NCBI RefSeq assembly: GCF_005503365.1
Contig: NZ_SCML01000051.1
Location: forward strand, 1-46,687
DNA length: 46,687 bases
Direction: 5' to 3'
DNA from: Hydrogenophaga sp. 2FB
Lineage (GTDB): Bacteria > Pseudomonadota > Gammaproteobacteria > Burkholderiales > Burkholderiaceae_C
Shown here piece by piece: positions 33,898 to 42,852 of the stretch (positions within the stretch are counted from its first letter, which is position 1; each line of letters begins with the position of its first letter). Position numbers and translations under genes: made by a program. The notes below the pieces were generated by a model. The model saw only the letters and a list, made by a program, of their open reading frames with translations. It did no database searches and was not told the origin of the DNA.

Positions 33898-35765
33898 AGA
33901 CTTCCCTCCAGGCCGTTGCCCTGTTCGGCCGCCAGTTCGTTCACGGCCGCCACGAAGACGCGGGCGCGGTGTTCGTAGTTGTCGAACATGTCCAGGCTCG
34001 CGCAGGCGGGCGACATCAACACCGCGTCGCCCGCGTGCGCCTGCTGCGAGGCCAGCGCGACGGCGTCGGGCAAGGTGGCCGCGTCCAGCAGTGGCACGGA
34101 CGCCTGCCCCAGTGCGCTGGACACAGCTTCACGGATGCGGCCCGCATCGCGGCCGATGGTGACCACGGCACGCGCGAAACGCGCCAGGGGATCGGCCAGC
34201 GGCGAAAAGTCCTGGCCCTTGCCATCACCACCCAGGATCACGACCAAGCGGCGATCGACGCCGAGGCCATTCACCGCCGCGAGCGTTGCGCCGACGTTGG
34301 TGCCTTTGCTGTCGTCGAAGTACTCGACCTCGTCGACGATGCCCACCAGTTCGACGCGGTGCGGCTCACCGCGGTACTCGCGCAGGCCATGCAGCATGGG
34401 GCCCAGCGCGGCGCCGGTGGAACTGGCGAGTGCCAGGGCGGCCAGGGCGTTGGCCGCGTTGTGCCGGCCCCGGATGCGCAACGCTTCCACCGGCATGAGG
34501 CGCTGGAAGTAGACCTCTTCGTCTTCCTCCACGCCACGGCCGCGTTTGCGCGTTTCGTCCAGCGCGACGGCGCGCACCAGCCAGGTCATGCCGTTGACGG
34601 ATTCGATGCCCCAGTCGCCCGCCCGCGTGGGCGCGTCCAGGCCGAACGTGGCCCAGGGACGTGCGCTTTGCTGGCGGTTGCGGTTGCCCACCTTCACCGT
34701 GACCAGGCCGGGCTTCATCGCCATGACCTGCGGATCGTCGCGGTTGAGCAGCATGAGCGCCTGCGCGCCGAACACCGCGGCCTTGGCCTGCGCGTAGGCG
34801 GCCATGCCGCCGTGCCAGTCGAGGTGGTCTTCGGAGAGGTTGAGCACGGTCGCGGCCGTGGGCACGGCGTTCCAGTCGCCACCCAGGGTGCGGTCGAGCT
34901 GGAAGCTGGAGAGTTCGAGCACCCACGCTGTTGGCAGGTGTGCCGGTTGCGGTGGCGCCACGGGTGGAGGCACGAGCTGGGTCGCGCCTTCGTCGTCTTC
35001 GCTCGGGGCGGGTGCGGCTTCGTCGGCCGCGTCCACGGCGGCTGCGCTGTCTTCGGCGTCCTCGTCGAGCAAGCTGGCTTGTGCATCAGGCTCGGGTGCC
35101 GCTTCGGCTTCGGCTTCGGCTTCGGCTTCGGCCTCCGCCTGGGCCTCTGCGACCGCGACAACCGCGGCTTGGGCCGCAGCCTCCGCCTGCTCGGCCTCGG
35201 CCTTCTCCTGCGCTTCGGCGGCGGCGCGTTCGTCGTCGGCCTTTTGCGCCACGGCTTCGTGGTCCAGGGCCGCGGACAACACGTCGAGCAGGTTCGGGCC
35301 GATGTTGCCGGCGACGGCCACGTTCACACCGGCGCGCTGCAACAACAGGCCGGTGAGCGAGGTCACGGTGGTCTTGCCGTTGGTGCCCGTGATGGCCAGC
35401 ACCTTCGGGCGGTACAGCAGGCGCTCGCGCTGCGCGAGTTCGCGCAAGGCACGGGCGAACAGGTCCAGTTCACCGACCACGGCCACGCCGTGTTCCTGCG
35501 CCCAGGCGAACACGCCTTGCAGCAGCTCGGGCGCGAGGCCCGGGCTGCGCGCGATCAGGTTCCACTCGGCACGCGCCATCAATGCACCGTCGAACGGCCC
35601 GGCCACGAACAAGGCGTCGGGGCATTCGGCGCGCAGCACCGCCCACTGCGGCGGCGCCTCGCGCGTGTCGGCCACGGTCACGCGCGCACCCTGGCGCACG
35701 CACCAGCGCGCCATGGCCAGGCCGGAGGCGCCCAGGCCGAGGATGAGGACGGACTGGTCGTTCAT
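33894..35765 (-). CDS. murD: UDP-MurNAc-L-Ala--D-glutamate ligase MurD with a large acidic insertion
   Basis: MurD adds D-glutamate to UDP-MurNAc-L-Ala. At 623 residues it is far longer than E. coli MurD (438). The N-terminal domain (SVLILGLGASGLAMARWCVR), the P-loop GTNGKTTVTS (127-136), NIGPNLLDVL, the active-site strand VLELSSFQLDRT, LNLSEDHLDWHGGMAAYAQA, RIRGRHNAANALAALA, and VLMSPACASLDMFDNYEHRA are all intact. Between GNIG and VLELSSFQL lies an Ala/Glu/Asp/Pro-rich segment (about 166-278), partly encoded by a GCTTCG repeat. A shorter acidic insertion (RKRGRGVEEDEEVYFQRL) precedes the third domain. Start at 35765 overlaps the mraY stop by 4 nt. Confidence 0.96.
   Translation of the reverse strand: MNDQSVLILGLGASGLAMARWCVRQGARVTVADTREAPPQWAVLRAECPDALFVAGPFDGALMARAEWNLIARSPGLAPELLQGVFAWAQEHGVAVVGELDLFARALRELAQRERLLYRPKVLAITGTNGKTTVTSLTGLLLQRAGVNVAVAGNIGPNLLDVLSAALDHEAVAQKADDERAAAEAQEKAEAEQAEAAAQAAVVAVAEAQAEAEAEAEAEAEAAPEPDAQASLLDEDAEDSAAAVDAADEAAPAPSEDDEGATQLVPPPVAPPQPAHLPTAWVLELSSFQLDRTLGGDWNAVPTAATVLNLSEDHLDWHGGMAAYAQAKAAVFGAQALMLLNRDDPQVMAMKPGLVTVKVGNRNRQQSARPWATFGLDAPTRAGDWGIESVNGMTWLVRAVALDETRKRGRGVEEDEEVYFQRLMPVEALRIRGRHNAANALAALALASSTGAALGPMLHGLREYRGEPHRVELVGIVDEVEYFDDSKGTNVGATLAAVNGLGVDRRLVVILGGDGKGQDFSPLADPLARFARAVVTIGRDAGRIREAVSSALGQASVPLLDAATLPDAVALASQQAHAGDAVLMSPACASLDMFDNYEHRARVFVAAVNELAAEQGNGLEGSL
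35101..35130. repeat. Hexanucleotide repeat (GCTTCG)x5 in murD
   Basis: Five exact GCTTCG units on the plus strand encode alternating Glu-Ala on the minus strand inside the MurD insertion; degenerate GCCTCC/GCCTGG/GCCTCT units follow. Because the unit is 6 nt, slippage would change insert length by two residues per unit without shifting the frame. Confidence 0.9.
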
Positions 35766-36940
35766 CTGAGCTTGAGCGTGGACAGCCCCACGAGGCACAA
35801 CAGCATGGTGATGATCCAGAAGCGCACGACGACCTGCGTCTCCTTCCAGCCTTTTTTCTCGAAGTGGTGGTGCAGCGGCGCCATCTGGAACAGGCGTCGG
35901 CCCGTGCCGTAGCGGCGCTTGGTGTACTTGAACCAGCCCACCTGCAACATGACCGAGAGCGCCTCGACCACGAAGATGCCGCCCATGATGGCGAGCACGA
36001 TTTCCTGGCGCACGATGACGGCGATGGTGCCCAGCGCGCCGCCGAGCGCGAGCGCGCCCACGTCGCCCATGAAGACCTGCGCCGGGTGGGTGTTGAACCA
36101 CAAGAAGGCCAGGCCCGCGCCGGCCATGGCGGCGCAGAAGATCATCAGCTCGCCCGCGCCAGGGATGTGCGGCAGCAGCAGGTACTTCGCGAACACCACG
36201 TTGCCGGTGACATAGGCGAACACGCCCAACGCCGAGCCCACCATGACCACCGGCATGATCGCCAGACCGTCCAGGCCGTCGGTGAGGTTGACCGCGTTGC
36301 TGGCGCCCACGATGACGAGGTAGGTCATGACCACGAAGCCGGCCACGCCCAGCGGGTAGCTGATTTCCTTGAAGAAGGGCACGAGCAGGCCGGCCTGCGG
36401 CGGCATGTCGAGCGTGAAGCCCGAGCGGACCCAGGCCACGAACAACTCGAACACGCGCTCGTTGCTCGTGCCGGACACGGCAAACACCAGGTAGAACGCG
36501 GCGACAAGGCCGATCACCGATTGCCAGAAGTACTTCTCGCGCGAGCGCATGCCCTCGGGGTCCTTCTTGACGACCTTGCGCCAGTCGTCCACCCAACCGA
36601 TCGCGCCACAACCCAGCGTGACCAGCAGCACGATCCAGACGAAGCGGTTGGACAGGTCGAACCACAGCAGCGTGGACAGCGCGATCGCGAACAGGATCAA
36701 CACGCCGCCCATGGTGGGCGTGCCGCCCTTGCTCAGGTGGGTCTGCATGGCGTACTCGCGGATCGGCTGGCCGATCTTGAGCGCGCCCAGGCGGCGGATG
36801 AAATACGGCCCCGCGACCAGACCCACGAGCAGCGCGGTCATGGCCGCCATCACCGCACGGAAGGTGAGGTACTGGAACACCCGCAGGAAGCCAAAATCGG
36901 GTGAGAGGCCTTGCAGCCAGAGGGCCAGGCTAAGCAGCAT
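35762..36940 (-). CDS. mraY: Phospho-N-acetylmuramoyl-pentapeptide transferase MraY
   Basis: MraY transfers phospho-MurNAc-pentapeptide to undecaprenyl phosphate, making lipid I. It has 392 residues and about ten membrane helices. Motifs are KGGTPTMGGVLILFAI, WVDDWRKVVKKDPEGM (Asp-Asp), SNAVNLTDGLDGLAIMPVV (catalytic Asp), FWFNTHPAQVFMGDVGALAL (read with a Leu before WFN), and MAPLHHHFEKKGWKETQVVV with its triple His. The start at 36940 overlaps the murF end by 11 nt; the upstream open frame lies inside murF. Confidence 0.98.
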   Translation of the reverse strand: MLLSLALWLQGLSPDFGFLRVFQYLTFRAVMAAMTALLVGLVAGPYFIRRLGALKIGQPIREYAMQTHLSKGGTPTMGGVLILFAIALSTLLWFDLSNRFVWIVLLVTLGCGAIGWVDDWRKVVKKDPEGMRSREKYFWQSVIGLVAAFYLVFAVSGTSNERVFELFVAWVRSGFTLDMPPQAGLLVPFFKEISYPLGVAGFVVMTYLVIVGASNAVNLTDGLDGLAIMPVVMVGSALGVFAYVTGNVVFAKYLLLPHIPGAGELMIFCAAMAGAGLAFLWFNTHPAQVFMGDVGALALGGALGTIAVIVRQEIVLAIMGGIFVVEALSVMLQVGWFKYTKRRYGTGRRLFQMAPLHHHFEKKGWKETQVVVRFWIITMLLCLVGLSTLKLR

Positions 36941-38351
36941 GGGCGTTGTCCTTCTTGTGGGGGGCGGCGTGCGCGGGGTCCAGCGCCTGCAAGGCCTGCA
37001 CCACGCGCTCCATGCGCATGAAACGCGAGCCCTTGACGAGCACGCTTTTGAAGATGGGTCGGTCGTCGCGCACCAGGGCGCAGACGGCACCGGCGAGCGC
37101 GGGCACCTCGGCCCAGTGCACGACCTTCGGGAGCGGTGCGCTGGCCTGGCGCATCCAGTCGCCGCTCACGTGCACCGCTTCGATGCCGCGCGCCAGCGCG
37201 TGGCGCAGCACTTCTTCGTGGAAGGCCAGGCCCTGCTCGCCGACTTCGCCCATGTCGCCCAGCACCAGCAGGCGCGGCGCGGGCAGTTCGGCGAGCACGT
37301 CGATGGCCGCGCGCACGGAATCGGGATTGGCGTTGTAGGTGTCGTCGATCAGCGTGAGCTTGCGCTCCTCGACGCGCAGGGCCAGGGCGCGCGAGCGGCC
37401 GCCGACCGGCTCGAACGCATTGAGGCCGCGCACGACCGCTTCCAGCGGCACACCGGCGGCGAGCACGCATGCGGTGGCGGCCAACGCGTTGCGCACGTTG
37501 TGGCGCCCGGCGATGTGCAGGTGCACGGTGGCGTCGCCCGCGGGCGAGGTGAAGCCGAGCACCCAGGCGCCGTCGACCCAGTCGGTCTTGACGGCCTTCA
37601 CGTCGGCGCCTGCGTCGCTGTCGCTGAAGGTCAGCACGCGGCGTGCGCCGGCGAATTCGCGCCACAGCGGCGTGTAGGTGTCGTCGGACGGGAACACGGC
37701 CGTGCCGTTCGCGCCCAGGGCCCGGATGACCGCACCGTTCTCGCGCGCCACGGCTTCGACAGTGGCCATGAATTCGAGGTGCTCGCGCTGGGCGTTGTTC
37801 ACCAGCGCCACGGTGGGCAGGGCCAGCGCGGCGAGCTCGGCGATTTCGCCCGGGTGGTTCATGCCCAGCTCGACCACCGAGAGCCGGTGCGTGGCGTTCA
37901 GGCGCAGCAGCGTGAGCGGCACGCCGATGTCGTTGTTGAAGTTGCCTTGCGTGGCGTGCGCAGCCTCGCCGGCGGCAGCGCGCAGGATGGACGCGACCAT
38001 CTGCGTGACCGTGGTCTTGCCGTTGCTGCCGGTGACAGCAATCAGCGGCAGGTCGAACTGGCTGCGCCACAACCGCGAGAGCTCGCCCAGCGCGCGGCGC
38101 GTGTCGGGCACTTCCACGCCCGGCAGGCCGGCGCCGGCCAGGCCGTGGTGGGCGATGGCGGCGAGCGCGCCCTGCCCTTGCGCCTGCGGCAGGAAGTCGT
38201 GCGCATCGAAGCGCTCGCCCTTGAGCGCGACGAACAGGTCGCCCGGCTGCAGGCTGCGGGTGTCGGTGTGCACGCGGGTGAAAGGCAGGTCGGGCTGGCC
38301 CACCAAGCGGGCGCCGGGCAGTTGCGACAGGAGTTGGCCGAGGGTCTTCAT
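36930..38351 (-). CDS. murF: UDP-MurNAc-tripeptide--D-Ala-D-Ala ligase MurF
   Basis: MurF completes the pentapeptide precursor by adding D-Ala-D-Ala. It has 473 residues. The N-terminal substrate domain contains VHTDTRSLQPGDLFVALKGE. The P-loop domain contains AVTGSNGKTTVTQMVASIL, TQGNFNNDIGVPLTLLRL and SVVELGMNHPGEIAELA. The C-terminal domain has IDDTYNANPDSVRAAIDVL and LGDMGEVGEQG. GRHNVRNALAATA is also conserved. The ATG at 38351 overlaps the murE stop by 4 nt. Confidence 0.98.
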   Translation of the reverse strand: MKTLGQLLSQLPGARLVGQPDLPFTRVHTDTRSLQPGDLFVALKGERFDAHDFLPQAQGQGALAAIAHHGLAGAGLPGVEVPDTRRALGELSRLWRSQFDLPLIAVTGSNGKTTVTQMVASILRAAAGEAAHATQGNFNNDIGVPLTLLRLNATHRLSVVELGMNHPGEIAELAALALPTVALVNNAQREHLEFMATVEAVARENGAVIRALGANGTAVFPSDDTYTPLWREFAGARRVLTFSDSDAGADVKAVKTDWVDGAWVLGFTSPAGDATVHLHIAGRHNVRNALAATACVLAAGVPLEAVVRGLNAFEPVGGRSRALALRVEERKLTLIDDTYNANPDSVRAAIDVLAELPAPRLLVLGDMGEVGEQGLAFHEEVLRHALARGIEAVHVSGDWMRQASAPLPKVVHWAEVPALAGAVCALVRDDRPIFKSVLVKGSRFMRMERVVQALQALDPAHAAPHKKDNAHAA

Positions 38352-39880
38352 GCGCCCACTCCATTGCCGTTGCGCCGTGCGAGCGCCTGACGCGCCTGCT
38401 GCAGATCGGAGAACGGTTTCTTCACCCCCAGCGCATCCTGGTAGTCCTCGTGGCCTTTGCCGGCGATCAGCACCACGTCGCGCGCATTGGCGCGGGACAC
38501 GGCCAGGGCAATGGCGCGCGCGCGGTCGGGTTCGACCACGGCCGCGTCGGGTGAGGTCAGGCCGGCCAGCATCTGGCGCAGGATCAGCATCGGGTCTTCG
38601 CTGCGCGGGTTGTCGCTGGTGAACACCGTGCGATTCGCTTCGCGCTCGGCGGCGGCGGCCATCATCGGGCGCTTGCGGGCATCGCGGTCGCCGCCGCACC
38701 CCACCACGACCCAGAGCGCACCGCCGCGCTTGTGCGCCAGCGGTTGCAGGGCCTGCAGGGCTTTTTCGAGTGCGTCGGAGGTGTGCGCGTAATCCACCAG
38801 CACCAGCGGCTGGCCGGGCGTGCCCGCAGCGGCATGTTCCATGCGACCGGGCACCGGTGTGAGCGCGGCGCAGGCCGTGACCGCGTCGGCCAGCGGCACG
38901 CCAAGCGCGCGCGCCGAGGCCAGCACGCAGAGCAGGTTGGACACGTTGTAGCGGCCCACCATCGGCAGGCTCAGCGCATGGCTGCCGACCACGCGACCCT
39001 GCGCGTCGCGCTCGCCCACCTGGAAAGCCATGCCGCTGTCGGTGAAGACGAGGTCCTGCGCGAACAGGCGCGCCTTGGCCGAATCGATGCCCACGGTCCA
39101 CAGGCCGAGCCCGCGCGCGGCCAGCGTGGCGGCCAGGCCGACGCCGCGCACGTCGTCGATGTTGACCACCGCGCTCGCCAGGCCCGGCCAGTCGAACAGC
39201 GCGGCCTTCGCGGCCCAATAGGCTTCCATGCTGCCGTGGAAGTCGAGGTGGTCCTGCGTGAAATTGGTGAACACCGCCACGCGCAACTGCGTGGCGTTGA
39301 GCCGGCCTTCGACCAGGCCGATCGACGAGGCTTCGATGGCGCAGGCCTTCAAGCCGGCGTCCACGAAGCGGCGCAGTTCGGTCTGCAGCATCACCGGGTC
39401 GGGCGTGGTGAGGCCCGTGGGCACCAGCGCCAGGCTTTCGCTGCCAGGCACGGGCGGGCGGCCCATGCCCAGCGTGCCGACCACCGCGCAGGGCTTCTGG
39501 CACACGGAGAGCAGTTGCGCGATCCACCACGCGGTGGAGGTCTTGCCGTTGGTGCCGGTGATGGCCACCATGTCGAGTTCGGCGCTCGGCGCGCCGTGGA
39601 AGGCACTGGCGATCGCGCCGGCCGCGTTCTTCAGGCCTGGCACCGCGACCACGCGCTCGTCGTCGAACGCATAGGGCTCCACGCCTTCGCGCTCCACCAG
39701 CGCCGCGACGGCGCCGGCGTCCAGTGCGCTGGCCACGAAGCGGCGCCCGTCGGTGGCCGCCCCTGGCCAGGCCACGAAACCGTCGCCCGCTCGCACGCGG
39801 CGGCTGTCGCAGTGCAGCTCGCCGACCGCGCGCTCGCGCAGCCAGTCGGCCACGGCTTGGGGCGTGTCCATGACTCGCAT
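38348..39880 (-). CDS. murE: UDP-MurNAc-L-Ala-D-Glu--meso-diaminopimelate ligase MurE
   Basis: MurE adds the third residue of the stem peptide. It has 510 residues. The P-loop is ITGTNGKTSTAWWIAQLL. TNFTQDHLDFHGSMEAYWAA carries the carbamylated-lysine region. GRYNVSNLLCVLA and VDYAHTSDALEKALQAL are present. The DNPRSEDP motif specifies meso-diaminopimelate rather than lysine. The ATG at 39880 shares its A with the ftsI stop; a second in-frame ATG (MDTPQ) at 39871 is also possible. Confidence 0.98.
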   Translation of the reverse strand: MRVMDTPQAVADWLRERAVGELHCDSRRVRAGDGFVAWPGAATDGRRFVASALDAGAVAALVEREGVEPYAFDDERVVAVPGLKNAAGAIASAFHGAPSAELDMVAITGTNGKTSTAWWIAQLLSVCQKPCAVVGTLGMGRPPVPGSESLALVPTGLTTPDPVMLQTELRRFVDAGLKACAIEASSIGLVEGRLNATQLRVAVFTNFTQDHLDFHGSMEAYWAAKAALFDWPGLASAVVNIDDVRGVGLAATLAARGLGLWTVGIDSAKARLFAQDLVFTDSGMAFQVGERDAQGRVVGSHALSLPMVGRYNVSNLLCVLASARALGVPLADAVTACAALTPVPGRMEHAAAGTPGQPLVLVDYAHTSDALEKALQALQPLAHKRGGALWVVVGCGGDRDARKRPMMAAAAEREANRTVFTSDNPRSEDPMLILRQMLAGLTSPDAAVVEPDRARAIALAVSRANARDVVLIAGKGHEDYQDALGVKKPFSDLQQARQALARRNGNGVGA

Positions 39881-41622
39881 CAGAAGGATTCCTCCACCAC
39901 TTCGGTGACGATCTGAGGCTTCACATTGATGTCGGGCTGCACGCCCAGAATGCGCAGCGTCTGCTGCACGGTTTCGCTGAACACGGGCGCGGCGACCAGG
40001 CCACCGAAGTACTGGCCGTTGCTGGGCTCGTCGATCATCACCGCGACCACGATGCGCGGGGACTCCAGCGGCGCCAGGCCCACGAACCAGCTGCGGTACT
40101 TGTTGCTGGCGTAGCCCTTGCCTTCCTGCTTGTGCGCGGTGCCGCTCTTGCCGCCCACGGAATAGCCCATGGTCTGCGCGCGCGAGCCGGTGCCGCCCGG
40201 GCCAGCGGCCAGGCCGAGCATCTGGCGCACGGCAATGGTGTTCTTCGCGCTGAACACACGCACGCCCTGCGCGGGCTCGTCGGTCTTCTGCAGCGTCAGC
40301 GGGATCAGCTCGCCATCGTGGGCGAAGATGGTGTAGGCCTGCGAGATCTGGAACAGCGAGGCCGACAGGCCGTAGCCGTAGCTCATGGTGGCCTGCTCGA
40401 TCGGGCGCCAGGTCTTGTACGGGCGCAAGCGGCCCGTGACGGCGCCCGGGAACGGCACCTGCGGCTTCTGGCCGAAGCCAGCCTGTGCGTAGATTTCCCA
40501 CATCTCGCGCGGGCTCATCTGCATGGCCATCTTGACCGTGCCCACGTTGCTCGACTTCTGGATCACCTGCGACACGGTGAGCACGTCGTAGGCGTGCGAA
40601 TCGCTGATGGTCGAGCCACTGATCGTGATGCGACCCGGCGCGGTGTGGATCGGCGTGCTGGGCGTGACCAGCCCCTTGTCCAGCGCCAGGGTGACGATGA
40701 AGGGCTTCATGGTCGAGCCGGGTTCGAAGCTGTCGGTGAGCACGCGGTTGCGCAGCTGCTCGCCGGTGAGGTTCACGCGCCGGTTCGGGTTGTAGCTCGG
40801 GTAGTTGGCCAGCGCGAGCACTTCGCCCGTGACGGTGTCGACCACGATCACGCTGCCCGCACGCGCCTTGTGCTGCATCACCGCGTCCTTGAGCTTCTGG
40901 TACGCGAAGTACTGCACCTTGCTGTCGATCGACAACTGAATGTCGGGACCATCCACCGGCGGCACGACGTCGCGCACGTCTTCGACCACGCGGCCCAGGC
41001 GGTCCTTTATCACGCGGCGCGAACCGGACTTGCCGGCGAGCTTCTGGTTGAACGCGAGCTCCACACCCTCCTGGCCGATGTCTTCCACGTTGGTGAAGCC
41101 CACCACGTGCGCGGCGGCCTCGCCTTCGGGGTATTGGCGCTTGTATTCGCGGCGCTGGTAAATGCCCTTGATGCCAAGCGCGGCGATCTCCTTGGCCACC
41201 GGCTCGTCCACCTGGCGCTTGACCCACACGAAGGTCTTGTCGTCGTCGCCCAGGCGCTTGCGCAGGTCGGCCAGCGGCATCTCGAGCAGCTTGGCGAGCT
41301 GGCGCAGCTTGGGGTCCGAGCGGTCCACGTCCTCGGGAATGGCCCAGATGCTTTGCGCCACCACGCTGGAGGCGAGGATGAGGCCGTTGCGGTCGAGCAC
41401 GCGGCCGCGGTTGGCCGGCAGCTCCAGCGTGCGCGCGAACCGCACCTCGCCCTGGCGCTGGAAGAAGTCGTTGCCGAACACCTGCACGTAGGCAGCGCGG
41501 CCCGCCAGGCCGGCGAACGCCACGGCGAGCGCGGCCACGATGAACTTGCTGCGCCACACCGGGGTGCGGCTGGCGAGCAAGGGGCTGGCGGAGTAGTTGA
41601 TGCTGCGGCTGCTGCGTGCCAT
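39880..41622 (-). CDS. ftsI: Division transpeptidase FtsI (PBP3)
   Basis: FtsI cross-links septal peptidoglycan in the periplasm. It has 580 residues. A membrane anchor (FIVAALAVAFAGLAGRAAYV) precedes the pedestal domain (LPANRGRVLDRNGLILASS). In the transpeptidase domain, the SxxK motif is STMK with Ser303 and Lys306, SxN is SSN (357-359), and the KTG equivalent is KSGTAHK. TMSYGYGLSASLFQISQAY is also conserved. The ATG lies 2 nt after the ftsL stop. Confidence 0.98.
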   Translation of the reverse strand: MARSSRSINYSASPLLASRTPVWRSKFIVAALAVAFAGLAGRAAYVQVFGNDFFQRQGEVRFARTLELPANRGRVLDRNGLILASSVVAQSIWAIPEDVDRSDPKLRQLAKLLEMPLADLRKRLGDDDKTFVWVKRQVDEPVAKEIAALGIKGIYQRREYKRQYPEGEAAAHVVGFTNVEDIGQEGVELAFNQKLAGKSGSRRVIKDRLGRVVEDVRDVVPPVDGPDIQLSIDSKVQYFAYQKLKDAVMQHKARAGSVIVVDTVTGEVLALANYPSYNPNRRVNLTGEQLRNRVLTDSFEPGSTMKPFIVTLALDKGLVTPSTPIHTAPGRITISGSTISDSHAYDVLTVSQVIQKSSNVGTVKMAMQMSPREMWEIYAQAGFGQKPQVPFPGAVTGRLRPYKTWRPIEQATMSYGYGLSASLFQISQAYTIFAHDGELIPLTLQKTDEPAQGVRVFSAKNTIAVRQMLGLAAGPGGTGSRAQTMGYSVGGKSGTAHKQEGKGYASNKYRSWFVGLAPLESPRIVVAVMIDEPSNGQYFGGLVAAPVFSETVQQTLRILGVQPDINVKPQIVTEVVEESF

Positions 41623-41624
41623 GT

Positions 41625-41924
41625 TCAGCGCTCCGTCTCGGTGGGGGTGGCCGGCTTCGGCTCGAACACGGTGACGTACTGCGTGATGCCCGGCGTGACC
41701 GGTCGCATCTGCAATTGGCGCGCGGCGAGTTGCTGCACGCGCGCCGGCGTGGCCTGCGCGCGCTTTTGCACCTGCAGTTGTTCGTGTTCGGACTCGAGCT
41801 TGCGCGACTGCGCCTGCGAGCGGTCCAGCGCGGTGTAGAGGCGGCGCGACTCGTATTGCGTGTGCACGAGGTAGAACGCGCTCGCGATCACGGCCAGCAA
41901 CAGCACGAGGTTGAGACGGATCAT
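41625..41924 (-). CDS. ftsL: Cell division protein FtsL
   Basis: A 99-residue bitopic membrane protein. The N-terminal helix LNLVLLLAVIASAFYLVHTQ is followed by a coiled coil (SRRLYTALDRSQAQSRKLES, EHEQLQVQKRAQA) typical of FtsL, which pairs with FtsB and FtsQ and activates FtsWI. Position between rsmH and ftsI is diagnostic. Its ATG overlaps the rsmH stop by 4 nt. Confidence 0.95.
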   Translation of the reverse strand: MIRLNLVLLLAVIASAFYLVHTQYESRRLYTALDRSQAQSRKLESEHEQLQVQKRAQATPARVQQLAARQLQMRPVTPGITQYVTVFEPKPATPTETER

Positions 41925-42847
41925 GCCGGCGCCTCCGTGCGCTCGGCCACGCGCATGACGGCGCTGCGCGAGCGCGGGTTGCCCCTCACTTCTTCGTCCG
42001 AGGGCATCACACGCTTCATGCCCACCAGGGCCATGGGTGTCGGCTCGGCAAACGGCACGCGGCGGTCCACCACGGCGCGCGAGTGGCGCGCCATGAACTG
42101 TTTGACCATGCGGTCTTCGAGCGAATGGAAGCTGATCACCACCAGTTTTCCTCCCGGGCGCAACACGTTCAGACTGGCCTCTAGCGCTTGTTGCAGCTCT
42201 TCAAGCTCGGCGTTGATGAAAATCCGAAAAGCCTGAAATGTGCGCGTTGCAGGGTCCTTGCCCGGCTCGCGGGTTTTGACCGCGCCAGCCACGACTTCGG
42301 CCAGCTCGGCGGTGGTTCGAAAATGGCCCCGTTCCTGTCGGCGACGATCAATCGCCTTTGCAATCGATTGAGCAAACCGTTCTTCGCCATAGTCACGAAT
42401 GACCTCCGCCAGGGTTGAGACTTCGGCCGTCTCCAGCCATTGCGCCACGCTCTGGCCGCGCGTGGTGTCCATGCGCATGTCCAGGGGACCGTCGTTGCGA
42501 AAAGAAAAACCCCGTTCGGGGTCGTCGATCTGCGGGGAGCTCACGCCCAGATCCATCAGCAGCCCATCCGCGCTCGCGGCCCCCAGTTCTCCCAGGTGGC
42601 TGAAGCCCTCGTGCCGAATGGACAAGCGGCCGTCGAGGGCCGCCAGTTCCTGCGCAGACTGCACCGCCAGCGGGTCTTTGTCGAAGACGGTCAGCCGCCC
42701 CTTGAGGGACAGCTGCTCGAGGATCCGGCGCGAATGCCCGCCGCGCCCGAAGGTGGCGTCGACGTAGTGCCCGTCCGGGTTGATGTCCAAGGCCTGCACA
42801 GCCTCGTTCAACAGGACGGTTTGATGGGTCCATGCGCCTTGCACCAT
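41921..42847 (-). CDS. rsmH: 16S rRNA (cytosine1402-N4)-methyltransferase RsmH
   Basis: RsmH methylates N4 of C1402 in 16S rRNA using S-adenosylmethionine. It has 308 residues. HQTVLLNEAVQAL is the family N-terminus. The SAM motif is YVDATFGRGGHSRRILEQL. LLMDLGVSSPQIDDPERGFS and FRNDGPLDMRMD are diagnostic, as is VISFHSLEDRMVKQFM. The ATG at 42847 lies 5 nt after the mraZ stop. About 240 nt in the middle (42181-42420) use AT-richer codons than the rest. Confidence 0.97.
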   Translation of the reverse strand: MVQGAWTHQTVLLNEAVQALDINPDGHYVDATFGRGGHSRRILEQLSLKGRLTVFDKDPLAVQSAQELAALDGRLSIRHEGFSHLGELGAASADGLLMDLGVSSPQIDDPERGFSFRNDGPLDMRMDTTRGQSVAQWLETAEVSTLAEVIRDYGEERFAQSIAKAIDRRRQERGHFRTTAELAEVVAGAVKTREPGKDPATRTFQAFRIFINAELEELQQALEASLNVLRPGGKLVVISFHSLEDRMVKQFMARHSRAVVDRRVPFAEPTPMALVGMKRVMPSDEEVRGNPRSRSAVMRVAERTEAPA

Positions 42848-42852
42848 CGGCC

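Noticed and set aside
35101..35130. Phase-variable on/off switch in murD
   Set aside because: The repeat unit is 6 nt, so slippage keeps the frame, and the gene is essential.
41624..42847. Frameshift or second gene suspected in rsmH because of the locally different codon use
   Set aside because: The RsmH frame is continuous and all motifs are in order, so only a compositional oddity remains.
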